Below are positions 1 to 11,944 of a stretch of 64,000 nucleotides of DNA, piece after piece. The stretch's first letter is position 1; each line of letters opens with the position of its first letter. The notes beneath the pieces were generated by a model that saw only the letters and a program-made list of their open reading frames with translations, was not told the origin of the DNA and ran no database searches. Source of the stretch: Antedon mediterranea (Eukaryota; Echinodermata; Crinoidea; Comatulida; Antedonidae); NCBI RefSeq assembly GCF_964355755.1, contig NC_092677.1, positions 10,872,601-10,936,600 on the forward strand, written 5' to 3'. The position numbers and the translations under genes are program-made.

Positions 1-37
1 TTTTAGATTACAAAGCAGTAAGTCGATTTTGTTTTTA

Positions 38-150
38 AGCTCTGTCTACACTATCAAAGTTTATGTGACAAAAAAATGTGATGAGCCCATATGGACATGA
101 TGATGTCATATCACTACCATATTTGGGCACATCACAGACGAGGTCTCACT
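38..150. repeat. MITE family A copy (CTCTGTCTACACTATCAAA terminus), 3' end unclear
   Basis: It begins AAGCTCTGTCTACACTATCA and carries the family core (GTGATGAGCCCATATGGACATGATGATGTCATATCACTACCATATTTGGGCACATCACA, described here only as the tract 78-135). Related copies occur near 2487-2560, 4756-4875, 5021-5125, 15505-15650, 51605-51675 and 57830-57945. The inverted terminal sequence of complete copies is TAGTGTAGACAGAGCTT. Confidence 0.6.
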
Positions 151-197
151 GAAACATAAAGCATAAATAAAAAATTATTGTTTTGTTTCAATTACAG

Positions 198-278
198 GAA
201 CAAGAAGGGACTGGAATAGATCTGACATCAGGAATAATGGTCACACCATGCAAGTTTCCAGAGCCAACATCAAATTGA
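198..278 (+). CDS. Possible terminal coding exon of an unidentified upstream gene
   Basis: A pyrimidine-rich tract ending in TTACAG is followed by 26 open codons and TGA. The peptide starts EQEGTGIDLTSG and ends KFPEPTSN. Reading is phase 0 from the acceptor. The remainder of the gene would lie upstream of the window. An A/T-rich stretch with AATAAA-like signals follows up to about 950, compatible with a 3' UTR. I do not recognise the protein, and with one short exon this could be a chance open stretch. Confidence 0.35.
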   Translation, partial: EQEGTGIDLTSGIMVTPCKFPEPTSN

Positions 279-1297
279 ACTTTTAACTTTAATATTTAAG
301 TATATTGTTTATGCTACAAAAACAGTTTTATCAATACATTATCAGCAATTAAGATCAGGGTATATACAGTGTATTACATCCGATTTTGGTAAACGTACAG
401 TACCTTATTTTCTTGCATGAATAAGTCTGCAGATAACATGCACATGAATAACTGTACAAGATGGGGTTTTTTTTTTGGGGGGGGGGGGGGTCCTCCTCCT
501 AAATACCAAGCCCTACCGAACAAAGTGTACTGTACTATCAATAAAGTTCTACTTTTGATTGTAATACTGTATAAAAAATTATCAGTCAACTAATATTGCA
601 TTGATTACGACAGGAGGAAATACAATGTTGATTGAATTATTGAAACAAAAAAAAAAGCATGATTTTTTTTACTCTAAATATATTCTATTTCCTATATACT
701 GGTAGGGCTTGGTGTTTAGGAGAACCTGTTTTGTAGTGTTCCACTACAGGTGTGTGGCTGATAATGTAGCCATTTCAGAATTAACTTATGTTGTTGCAAT
801 ACATTCTATTGACTGTATATGTAGTAACTTTTCCAAATTCTTTAAATTTAAAGTTGTTTAATTATGTAAATAAATGTGTAGTGTTAGACTATTCCTGAAT
901 TTTTACCTTGAAGTTGTTGAAATAAATAATTGTTTTGTCATTAAAAGTATTTTATTATAGATTATGTAATAGCTAGAAATACACCACACCAGGTTTTATT
1001 ATTTAGATTTTATTGAAAAAGCTTCTTTAGAGCAAATTCCAATCGCATTATGTACATTAACAGTAATTTGTTTTTACAAAAATGAATATGCAAGTTGATG
1101 CATAATGGCTGGGTACCATGTAAAAACAATTATATTTTTTATCTAAAGAAAGGTTTTAAGGTATTGTAAATAATATACATGATCAATTATGTATTTTACA
1201 CCTTTATTTCATGACCACCTTGTCTTTATACAGCTAAGCTAATTTACAATGACATCACCACATTATGTGCACTGGTACACATAAATTGCATGCATCA
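279..1297. other. Intergenic region with the NUP93 3' end
   Basis: It holds a poly-G run near 475-490 and otherwise A/T-rich sequence. No coding exon is seen. On the minus strand AATAAA (TTTATT at 1205-1210) lies about 90 bases past the NUP93 stop codon and is the likely polyadenylation signal. Confidence 0.5.
1205..1210 (-). terminator. NUP93 polyadenylation signal (AATAAA)
   Basis: TTTATT on the plus strand reads AATAAA on the minus strand, a short distance after the NUP93 stop at 1298. Confidence 0.5.
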
Positions 1298-4200
1298 TCA
1301 GTTCATGAGTACTTCTAGCTGGACTAATCTTGCATTGATATCACCTGGCATTCTGTATGGCAACATCCCCGCAAATGTAATCAGAGACTTAGCCTGGCGA
1401 CGTAAATACTCCAAGTACTGTGAAAATACATAAAATAAAATATTTGAAAGTTGGTTTTAGCATAGGCAGCAAATTAAAAAAAAAATACACATAAAACATT
1501 TGTTTGTTACTGGTCAAAGACTGATCTCCTAGAGGGCCCAGTTGATCAGTGGCTGTGATTTACTAGTAAGATGGTTCTACATTTTTCTAGTCCTTATCCG
1601 AGGACTCGTTCTACCACCAGAACCCTGGAGCAAGTAATTACGCTGTCTCGGCCACTCGCTCGATTTTAGAATATGAAGCAAATTTTTAAACAATGCATGT
1701 TTAATTAATACTGTACTTACAGAATCTTTTCCCACGTCCATTCCTCTCTGTGGCGTCATAGAGCGAGGACTATATGATGGCTTATTTCGGTTTGTCTTGT
1801 ACTTTGTGTACAGTATATTCATGGTAGCTATGAGTACATCTGGCATGCTTCGTCTTATTTCATCTTTATATTGTTTGAATTCTGCAACTCTGTCATCTAC
1901 ACTTTCTGGCGTCAAAGCTACAAGTTTTAATTTCTCAATTGTCTATAAATTAAGATTAAAATTTAAGAAACACTGATAAATAAAGCAATAAATATTTAAA
2001 AAATAAGTTTATTTATGTAATTTCTCTGTCCTCAGCCCATTAGATAGTCAACTTGACCGTCCAATGGGAGCCATTGTTGTCATTCACATGACCGTTTGGT
2101 CATACTACGTGCGCAAGGATGGTTATCATCATTGGACAAGAGAGACAATGGTCTGTTATGGCTACCTTTAACTTAACTAGTTTTAGCTCCAAAATGTAGA
2201 GAGTACAACAGAATTCCAACTCACAGTCAATGCTCTGTCTATATCTTTTGCATAGTAGATATCAAAGAAGGTAAATAGATCAAGAAGCAGGTAGAATGTG
2301 TCGGTTGTGGTTCTAGTGCCAGACAAACACTGCTTCGTGTACCTGTAAATTAAAACATATGCATAATACTTTCCATACTATCACTATTCACAATAGTATC
2401 ACTAGTAGGGCTGCCTACACATAATACTGTAGTACCCCATGTGCACAATTGTTCCTAGTACACACGGGTGTCCTCAGTAGTCCTACTGGCAACAAAAAAA
2501 TGTGATATGACATCATCATGTCCATATATGGGCACATCACTACTATATTTGGGCATATCACTACCATATTTTTCAGTTATAAATATAAAAACCAATGCCT
2601 TACCTTTGTGCAATACTTATGGCCAGATTATGGAGTCTGTCCCTGTTCGAATGCATTGTAGATGGGCTAGCTACCAATGGACTTAATAATTTATTCATCA
2701 ACTCTAAAACTTTCTCAGAGTTTTCTGCCAAGTCATACAACTTTACAGCATCTTCAAATAATCCTTTGTTTTCCGTATCTTTGGCTACCGTTTCGATGAT
2801 TCTTTGTGTGTTATCTTGGAATTTGTCGATTGCTCCAGGCTGGCGTGATCCATCTTCTTTAACTTGCCCAAGAAGCATTTCAAACTCCCTCGTTTCGGTC
2901 ACTAATTCACTGATGCATTTGGCAAATAGATTTTCTCCTTTTGAATCTGTCAGTTTTCTGTAAAAATGTATGCAAAATTTACAATTAATATTTGGAAGAA
3001 AATTGTAGGTTTTGTCATATCATATTACTCTTTTAAAAGCCTTTCTTTTTAAACAAGTTTTTCATTAATTTAAATTATTGCCCCTTCTCATCTATCTTGA
3101 TTTATGTACAGCGCATTGAGAGCTTGCTTATAATGTGCTACATAAGAATGAACTATTATTATTATTATAATATGGTAGTGAATGATAATGAGATAGATAT
3201 AGTACTGAAAATTATGCAACTTACCTAAGAAGGTAAAAATACTGCAATGCTTCTCTTGGATCAGTGGTTTGAAATTTAGCAGCATACAAGCTAACTAGCC
3301 TGGCATAATTTAACCGTCTTAATGGTTCATCATCAGTCGACACTTTTGTTACTAGATAGAAAAATCAACATCTTTAACACTGATTTGTAAGTTTTTTATA
3401 CTGTATTTACTTTTTACTACATCAATGTCCTCAGCCCATTTGTACAGTCAACTAGACTATCCAATGGGAGCCATGTTTGTCAATCACATGACCTTTTGGT
3501 CATACTACGTGCGCAAGGATGGTTATCATCATTGGACAGATATTTTGGTAATAAATAAATGTTATACCGTACTTACACATTTGAGCAGCAATACTTGTAG
3601 GAACATTGAGCAAACCCATTTCGTACAGCACAATAGCAATGTGTACAGCGTGTGAACTCAATGTCTCCATCCTCCACAAGAACTCAATCGCAGGTTCAAA
3701 CTGAGCAGACATAAACAGCACTTTGAAATACAACATCGGATTCTGTTGTGCGTTGAAATGAACTTCCCCGTAATCTTGATATAATTGTCGTTGAAGGTCA
3801 GCAAGCGATGTCTGATCAGGGGTCGCACCGAGGTCACGATCTAGACACACCTGACTGAGTTTAAGCCAAAGGTAGTCGTCTGTTTTATCGGCTACTTCAG
3901 AGTGACTATCAGAGGGATCGCAGTTACCAAGGATACAGAAAACAATTCTAAACCAACCAACAACAACAAAAAAACCACAATTACAGTTGTTCAAAATACT
4001 ATTTCAAAATGAACACCATCCAAAAGGATCAGTTTTGAGAAAGCATAGTAAAATTATTAGGCATGCTCTCAGGCCAAGATGGTCGCACATGACCTTTCTT
4101 GGGTCATGCAAAGAGTAGGTACTCTTTTTCTTGAGAAAGAATGACATCATCATTGAACAAGGTCTAATACCAATATTGAGATAAGCAACCAACTCTTAGA

Positions 4201-7200
4201 ATTGCAGAAAATGTTTTAGCTATGACGGAAGTGAACGTGCAAGTTCATTAATCTCAATTATTATACAGATATTGACTGCTTAGAGGTTAAATATAAGATT
4301 TGACATCCCCGAGGGAATATATATTTCCCGATGCGCTATATACGATTTACGATCCTCGCAGCGGTAGTCATGTGATGCAGTTTCAACCAATCATATCCAC
4401 GGATTTATATAGGTTATGTAATATAAATGTATACTACATACATACCTTTTATATGGGTCAGGACTGTGGCGTACAGCTCGTCTATATTGTAACTTAATTT
4501 TCGTTTCACTGGCTGGTGACAACCTAACAAAAGATATTGTTGTAGTTTTCAGTGTGAATAAATGGCACTGTAGCTTTGTTTTTTACATACCTGTCCTATA
4601 ATTCACAGGGTCTTTGGTTCAGTATAAAATCTTACCTATTTTGATCACTGTGCATATACTCTTGAAGGAAGTCTCTTATTTCTCCAACATCTTGCCTAAT
4701 GAAAAACAACAAACAAATATGTCTTATTATCAAAATGCATTTGAACCTTTCATAAGCTCTATCTACACTATCAAATGTGATGTGCCCATATATAGACATG
4801 ATGTCATATCACTACCATATTTGGGCACAGCACACCTTTTTTGTCAAACTAGTTTTATAGTGTAGACAGAGCTCTAGGCTAGAATAGTATGATATCCTGG
4901 CTTCAACATTCCAGGCAAATTATAATGTTGGCAGTTGCTGGTAATACTATATACACTATAGTACAGTATGAATTGTCTCTTAATGTGTATTTTTTTTTTC
5001 TTATTATTATTATATAAAGCTCTGCCTACACTATCAAACCTTATGCAACAACAAATGTGATGTCATATCCCTACCATATTTGGGCACATCACACTTTTGT
5101 TTTTAGAGTCTAGATAAGGCTATAGACAAAAATTTAAATACAACGCACTTACGATGCCCTATTAAAAGCTTGTAAAGCACCCTCTAAGTCACCGCATCTC
5201 ATACAGTAGTACACCATTGGCCATAGCGGTAACCCATCAACTTCGGCATCCTACATTGACATTTTAAAATACAAATTATTATTTTGTAGTCCTTTCTATT
5301 TCCAAATGTCCATATGTGGGCAGAATTTCTGTTCCATACTATTGAAAAATTTTGTTTAACAAAATCTATTTCAAAACATGTCACAATATGTTAGTACAGC
5401 ACCACCAAAGTGAATATTCAAATTGAAAATGTTGTCAATAAACATACCTCTAGGCCTGGCATTCCCTGTGGTACTTTGATGCGTAAAAATGCCTGCACAA
5501 GGGGGTAAATACCAGGTATACCTCCTAGCCTAGCTTGGTGCTGAGATTCAGATATGTACCCCAACAAATACTGACAGTAATTCTTCTCCAGGTATCTTAG
5601 GGCTTGGTTTACAAACGCAGTTTGAACATCTGGTGAGGTACGATTCTCTGGTACAGTTGAGGTCGACACTAATGGTACAGAGGTCATATGTCGTACCATA
5701 TCCCAAATATCCAGGATGTACTGTGGAAATCATATTAAATATTTTAGTAGCAAGTTTAATTTTCAATCGTGATCAGTAACTTAACAAACACATTCTCATT
5801 CTCACAGGCTGTTGGCAACCATGAACAAAATGCAATCAACAGTATTATTACTGTTAAGTATAGGATATTGATTCCTGTTAAGCTCTATGTCTGCTTGCTC
5901 GTCTAGTTACAACTGGGTTAAAATCCACATAAGGTAAGAATTTTCAATAATTATTTTACTATTAATTAGATGTTTTGCCCTACTCTGACGTAATTTGTAC
6001 TTTATACTAAGTACATTTGAGAATAGAAAAAAATTTGCAAGTAGTTCTCGGGTGGGACTCGAACCCACGACCTCCAGATCACTAGCCTGGCGTTCATACC
6101 TCCAGACCACCGAGCTTGCGCTGATGGCTAGTGGTTATTTTACTATTCATAGAATAATGATTTTATAACCTTTTCAAATAATAATAATAATTAACATACT
6201 TTATCATCGAGTTGTTGGGCGACACTGGTACAAAGTTCAAGAAGATCAGGTGGTAAACCACGTTGCACCACACGTTCATTAAACAAATACATCTAAAAAC
6301 AATTAAAACACAACCATTAATTGGAATCATTGTCTTATATAAACAATGAATATTCAATAAAGAAAATATCCATTTTATTAAAGATCATGTGTTTATCTTC
6401 CAAAAAAAGACTATTGGGTATGTGGTATTATAGCGCCCTCTATTTTTTTGGAATATCGGAGAAATTTTTGTACAGTAATCTCTCTGTAAGTCAGACATCC
6501 ATAAGTTAATTTTCCACTAGACGAATTTGTTCTCATGAATCAAAAGCGTCAGCTTCTACGCCGCATGCATATTCATGTTTCCATCTTCCAAATCCGTCCT
6601 TCGACGAATTCTAGTTCCCTGAGTTTAATCACTTCAGGAAAATTGGTAATTTAATTTATGAGCACTCATGTGAATCGAAAAGCTCAGCAGACCCGAGATG
6701 AACATGAAAACGGCTTTTCGAGTGGAAAGGGTAGCGTGATTTCTTTTTGCTGGAAAATCTGGTTTTACGAAATGGATTGTTAAATACTGTAGTAACAAAG
6801 ACCCTTGTAAAGATTTGTCCACAAACCTGTCTACTATAAGCCATCTGCACATGATCCATACCACTACGACTGGACATCACAATCGAGTCACCCACTGCTG
6901 AATCACGTTCAGGTGCATAGTCTAAAAGATCTTGTCCAGATCCAATCAGAGCATTCAGAAGTCTTTGTTTTTCAGATTCCCATTCACTCTGCATACTGTC
7001 CCAGAAATGCTTTTCGGCTTGACGGAATGTCTAAAAATAAACATACCAAGACTTGTACTTGATAGATTTTGTGTTTTCTGTAAGATGCTACGCACATTCG
7101 TAATTAAAAATAGATTAATAATTAGATAATTGTCTGGCAAAATGACATTCAAGGGGAACAGAGAAAATAAAATAGTAATAGGTCAACTTACATTCCTTTT

Positions 7201-7842
7201 TGTTTCTTCAATAACTGCTAAAAGAGCATTTTCTCTTTCATTTCTTAAAAAACTCTAAAATATAATAAAAAATCTGGATAAATCTCATTACCTATCTACC
7301 GTCCGAATGCTAATTTCATTAGCATACTGGACTCAAAGAAAGATGAGATTGTACTGTAAAACAGAGCAGATATACAATAATTCAATCTACCTGAATATCT
7401 GTGTCAGCAATAGGCTCAAGTGGTTCTAGGGTTCTAGTGGCGCTAAGGGTCTCAAGACGCTGAGAGACCTTCGGTACATCAAGACCTTTGGTTCCAAGTA
7501 GTATAGACCTGTAAGGGAGTGAAAATGTTAATGTACTGTATATAGTAATGCTATTTTGGTCTTATTACAATTCAAAGTTCAAAATTGAATACTTTTTTTC
7601 TTTTAGAAATAAGATGTTAAAATTTAAAATAATTATGAATATGATGGCCATTTTAAATAAACTTACGCTTTGACATTAGCAGTGTCTGGTTGTCCAGTTT
7701 GGGCAGTTTTCGACCATAACCTTTGACCTGCTTCAACTATTTGATGTATGTTACGTTCTACCCTAGGTAGATCACTTCCACTGTCGACGCCTGCCGTCAG
7801 TTGTTCTGCCTGTTGTAACAGGTCATCAAATCCCTCCATCAT
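1298..7842 (-). CDS. NUP93: Nucleoporin NUP93 (complete, 15 coding exons)
   Basis: Nup93/Nic96 family scaffold of the inner ring of the nuclear pore; it binds the NUP62 complex through its N-terminal helix and anchors NUP188/NUP205. Exons, in order: 7842-7667, 7508-7391, 7254-7192, 7030-6827, 6292-6200, 5720-5448, 5250-5153, 4695-4636, 4523-4446, 3947-3577, 3351-3225, 2957-2604, 2342-2225, 1942-1721, 1417-1298. They join in frame to 2475 nt, 824 aa (human 819). The start follows GGTGGC and gives [15 protein letters not shown], close to the vertebrate N terminus. Other clear family signatures are [14 protein letters not shown] in exon 10, [16 protein letters not shown] and [11 protein letters not shown] in exon 12, and [11 protein letters not shown] with the terminal QLEVLMN. 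The donor of exon 4 is GTTTGT, unusual but usable. Introns carry MITEs, a tRNA-like sequence and duplicated short elements. Identity is firm; individual splice sites were read by eye. Confidence 0.96.
2031..2136. repeat. Short interspersed element, copy 1 (NUP93 intron)
   Basis: It begins GTCCTCAGCCCATT and contains GTCCAATGGGAGCCAT, a GTCATACTACGTGCGCAAGG core and GGTTATCATCATTGGAC. The GTCCAATG...CATTGGAC ends are inverted, MITE-like. A second copy with near-identical order lies at 3425-3540 in another NUP93 intron. Confidence 0.6.
3425..3540. repeat. Short interspersed element, copy 2 (NUP93 intron)
   Basis: Second copy of the element at 2031-2136, same orientation, with the same GTCATACTACGTGCGCAAGG core and differing by scattered substitutions. 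Confidence 0.6.
4756..4875. mobile_element. MITE family A, complete copy
   Basis: Left end AAGCTCTATCTACACTATCA, right end TATAGTGTAGACAGAGCTCT, so the termini are inverted repeats about 19 bp long. The interior has the CCATATATAGACATGATG and CACTACCATATTTGGGCAC tracts shared by the family. It sits in a NUP93 intron. No transposase is encoded; it is non-autonomous. Confidence 0.65.
5021..5125. mobile_element. MITE family A, partial copy
   Basis: Starts AAGCTCTGCCTACACTATCA and includes CCATATTTGGGCACATCACA. The right terminus is degraded (TCTAGATAAGGCTATAGAC). It lies in a NUP93 intron. Confidence 0.5.
6044..6116 (-). tRNA. tRNA-Thr(AGT)-like sequence (pseudogene or SINE head)
   Basis: On the minus strand 73 nt fold as a tRNA. 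The T-arm is intact (GTGGG TTCGAGT CCCAC). The anticodon arm pairs CCAGG with TCTGG around the loop CTAGTGA, giving anticodon AGT. The acceptor stem is imperfect: only CTCGG/CCGAG pair cleanly. A T7 run about 15 nt downstream could end Pol III transcription. It lies in the NUP93 intron between exons 5 and 6. The imperfect acceptor favours a pseudogene or tRNA-derived SINE over a working tRNA. Confidence 0.5.
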
Positions 7843-9718
7843 GCCACCTACCAGGTAATATGATTATCCTAAAATTGGCAAGAAAATATAAAAAACATTA
7901 TTCTGTCAAATTATCAAAATATTTGAATATCAATAGCCAATGTATGAATTGAAATATTTAAAATGAAAAGACAGTCTCACTTTTTTGTATGTAAATAAAT
8001 TTTAATTTTAAGAAACACAGTTAAGTCTGATGATGTATACACACAATGCAATAAAATTCACATAAATTAAAAATAGTCACAAATTGTAAAAGCCTAGGCC
8101 TTTACTATTTACACGACTTAATAACTGAAACTAACCACAGGGCGTTGAGCACGTTTACACCGCGAAGAATTAAACCGGCAAGCAACACAGCAGCTATCTA
8201 TATTGATCCGATTGGCTTAAAGAATTTTATTTTCGTGTAAGTCTAGGCAAACTAGATTACTTAGTTCATTGTGAATGCTTAAAACAACAACATTAAATTA
8301 GGTTATTATACAACAAACAACGGAACAAATGTATATCAATTAGACCTCATGTCCATCTTACCTTAGGCTTCGGATTAAAAAAAATGGTACGTGCTTAGCT
8401 TCAAAATGTGTTCAATTACCGCGACAGATTTGTTACGCCACAACCGGACCGTCAGGTGGATTCTTTCATGTATTACTACATCCACCACACATGGCATTTA
8501 AAATGGACGATTCCAAGCTTGGAGGTAGAATGATAGAGGTAAGAAAATCATCCTGAAATGGATCATGGAGGAATTAATGGATGCTCATTGCTTTGTTATT
8601 AGTTTCCGTTTTTGTTAGTTAAAGTGGCTACTGTATTAGGTTATTTAACGTCTGACTCCACGAATTAAATGAATACATTTCAAAATGTTTTACTTTATAC
8701 TTGCGATATGTAAATTCAAGACTATTCTATTTTACAACAGGTGTAGGGTATAATAGTTGGGTATTTACAGGTGGTGGATAGGGTGTTTTATAGTACTTCA
8801 AAAAAGTAGAAGATAGATATTAGATTGATATTATTATTAATAATTGTATCATTATTATTGGTTATTTTATAAGAGTTTAAACATTATTTTAATCCTGCGA
8901 TTGTAATACTACCTGTATAAGTCACTGTCTAATTGATGCCTTGCATTGCAGGAATCCTGCATTGTGTGCGCCCTCTCTTTTTGAAGTGCAGTGCAGTACC
9001 ATTATACTTCCGGTGTCCGGCATTTGCACAAATAAAAACAAACGGGTAGGGAAGGTAGGTTTACAATTAAACAAAATGATTGAAAACACATGAAATCGTG
9101 TAAATAATTGACTTAGAAATAACAGCATTAATTACAGAGTTTCTTTAGTCAACTGTAATAAGCGTTAATTTAATTAGAACAACGTGACGGACAAAAAAAA
9201 AAAAGACGATTCCCATATTTAATTTATGACAACAGCTGCTGCATATGTACTGTAGTACTAGTACTAGCTAGTAGACCTAACCATGGAGTAAAGAATTTAC
9301 TCCATGGCCTAACTAGGCCTACATTTTATAACATAAATTAATATTTTATTATGTAAAAACTCTGACTTGACAGTGAGACTGTCTAAATGAACTGGCCTCC
9401 CTCACTTTAACTCCATGTCTACATTTCACAAGAGAATCCTTGAATTTTATTTTCTTTTAAGTTCTGTTATTTATTTGTTAATTTCGTAGCTTAAGTTAGT
9501 TAAGATAAAAGGTACCAAGCTTGATTAGCTTCGGCTATACCTTGGCTACCTTTTGTATTAAATTGTTTTTTTTGTTTTGTTTGATACAATAAAGAAGATT
9601 CAATTGCGCAAGTCATTTCAAATCATGCATTAAACGTATCCATTTGTGATAGCAGCATGCAACAAGTTTATGGAGAGCTAATTGTCAAATTTTTTTTCTT
9701 TTCACAGATATTTTAAAT
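7843..9718. promoter_or_regulatory. Divergent promoter region between NUP93 and the JmjC gene
   Basis: The two genes are head to head across 1.9 kb. A probable 5' UTR exon of the JmjC gene ends at 8538 with donor GTAAGA. It contains ATGGCATTTAAAATGG from 8491, and spliced to the acceptor at 9707 this gives a short upstream reading frame of about 18 codons ending just before the main ATG. An imperfect hairpin CCATGGAGTAAAG/TTTACTCCATGG lies at 9281-9307. No other coding exon is seen. Confidence 0.4.
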
Positions 9719-11783
9719 ATGGAGAACTTAAAAGAAGAACTAAAAGCACAATTTAAAGAGATTTGTGCCGAAGCAGAAGATTCTGGAATTTCTGGAAACG
9801 AGCTTGCTTGTTTCCAGATTGTCCAAAGGATCAACCGGGTTAAAATACCAGCAAAGAAGTCTAAACTAAGACCAGCTCTTTCGAAAACACTTATTTCAAG
9901 TTTCGCAGTATTGATCGCTCTTGCTACATTCGAAGTTGCTGTTGTTTTTACAACACCGACGGGTTACCCAATAATTGAAGAATACCACAAGAAGATGACG
10001 GAATGGATATTTGACAATATCATTGATGTTGACATGGAAGAAGAACTCTGTATTGTTAATTTCCCAGAGATCGTACAGGATATGTTCCGACCAGCAGTAG
10101 ATTGCAACATGTGCCAGAATGTAACACAAATCGACCGCGTTTCCAACCTAACCATTGAAGACTTCACAAAAATATATGCGTACACTTCACGACCAGTCGT
10201 CATATCAGATGGGATGGCAGGCTGGACAGCTGGAGATCATTTCAGTTTTGATTTTTTTAAGAGCGTTTATTCTGAAGACAGTCCAGCTCTTGAAAACTAT
10301 GAAACAGATTGTCAGTTTTTTCCATACAAGACTGAGTTTGCTTGCTTGGGAGAAGCATTGAACATGACTAAAGAAAGAGCGAAGGAACCTTGGTATATTG
10401 GATGGTGAGTTTTAAAGGGAACTGAGCCTGGATCAGTGGCAGATTGAGGATTTTGAAATATGGGCTGCCCAGGGCCTAAAAATAGTTGAGCGTAATCTTT
10501 TGCATTACAATTTGCGAAATTGAGTGGGGCTCCGGGCGACTTCCACCTCTTGCATTATCTTGTTTCGCCCACTTCTATGTAAGAGGCTAGAATTTGTATT
10601 GCAGTTAAATTATATATATTTTAAAGAACCTTAGCAAGTTGTTTGTACATTTTGCCAGTCTTTTTTTCCTTTACATAAATAGTTTTTAATATGAGTTTTA
10701 TATTTTTACAATAGGAGCAACTGTGACTCATATGCTACAAACATATTGAGAAAACATTACAAACGGCCATACTTCTTGCCACAGAATTCAGAGTCAAGTA
10801 AAACTGATTGGATATTTATGGGTACTCCAAACTATGGCGCCCACTTACATGTAAGTAAAAACCCTAAAAGCCAAGTGGTAACATTAAGCAGAAAAGCGTG
10901 TTTTTCTCACGTAAAATCTGTATCTAACATTGTTTTATTTCTTTGAACAGATCGATTCAGTTGAAAATCCTTCGTGGCAGGCTCAGGTTAAAGGTCACAA
11001 ACTGTGGACGCTTGAGCCGGCTCCAGAGTGTTATTTTCAGTGCCCCAGCCAGTTGCAAATTACAGTGCATCCAGGAGAAATAAGTAAGTGAATGGTTGAA
11101 CTTAAAAAAATTTTCATTTTATGGTAAATTATGATAACAAAGAATGCACTACAGGTTGTGGTTTCTGCCATTATTCAATAAAAATAGTCATTGTGAAATA
11201 AATAATCTGTATTCAGGAGAAAAAAAAGTTATTTAAACTTAAACCTATATGCTTGATCGAAAACAGATATGAATCCATTTAATCTTTGACCTGATGCACT
11301 TGTATTGTTGATGACTGCATTAATATTTCCTGTGTTTTAGTAGGTTTTTTGATTGTGTAATAACAAACAGTACCTTTAGCATTCCATTACTTTAGGTTTT
11401 CACTTAAGTACTGCTTAACAATCTTGACTTAAAGTGTTCTCATGATAATGCAACTGGTTTAGTTTTTTTCCATAGCAGCATTTTCGGGAAATCATAGCTT
11501 GTTTAATTTTTAATTAATAAATAATAATAATAATATTTATTTGGCATATCATCAGGAGCAAGCAATAGGCCTGAACAGTTAACTGCTCTTTCTCCAAAAT
11601 TAACACAACAATCATTTATAAACAAAGTTAGCAAATTACTTACACTGGCATAACACCAATTGTGTTGATTAAACTTGTATTTGTACTTTTTTTTCAGTCG
11701 TTTTGGATACCAACTACTGGTTTCACAAGACACTAATTGTACAGGATGAGTTGAGTATTACGATTGGTTCAGAGTATGATTAA
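9719..11783 (+). CDS. Membrane-anchored JmjC/cupin-type 2OG-Fe(II) oxygenase
   Basis: Four exons (9719-10404, 10715-10850, 10951-11083, 11698-11783) join in frame to 1041 nt, 346 aa. The N terminus (about 57 aa) is charged and followed by one hydrophobic segment, LISSFAVLIALATFEVAVVF (about residues 61-80), predicting a type II membrane protein with a luminal C-terminal catalytic domain. The domain resembles the JMJD6/HIF1AN/cupin_8 fold: SRPVVISDGMAGW opens it, HID in HLHIDSVENPSW supplies the Fe(II) HxD pair, VKGHKLWTL follows, and the histidine in NYWFHKT is the likely distal ligand. The HxD motif is split by an intron. N-x-T/S sites (NVTQ, NLT, NMT) in the domain fit luminal exposure. Substrate unknown. 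The family call is good; a specific orthologue is not claimed. AATAAA follows at 11874. Confidence 0.8.
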
Positions 11784-11873
11784 ATTCAATTATTCTCCAA
11801 TCAAAACACCTGTTTTAACACTAATAACAACATTCAACAATTATGTATTTTACTGTACCAGAAATTAAATTAT

Positions 11874-11879
11874 AATAAA
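11874..11879 (+). terminator. Polyadenylation signal of the JmjC gene (AATAAA)
   Basis: AATAAA lies about 90 bases after the stop codon. A minus-strand AATAAA (TTTATT at 11945-11950) lies just beyond it, so two convergent transcripts appear to end here. Confidence 0.5.
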
Positions 11880-11944
11880 GTGTAAAAGCTATTATTAAAG
11901 ATACAAAATAAAAAAAATCAAACAATTTTGTGTTTTTTTAAATT

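Noticed and set aside
374-589. Minus-strand frame with Pro and Lys runs
   Set aside because: It is produced by homopolymer G and T tracts.
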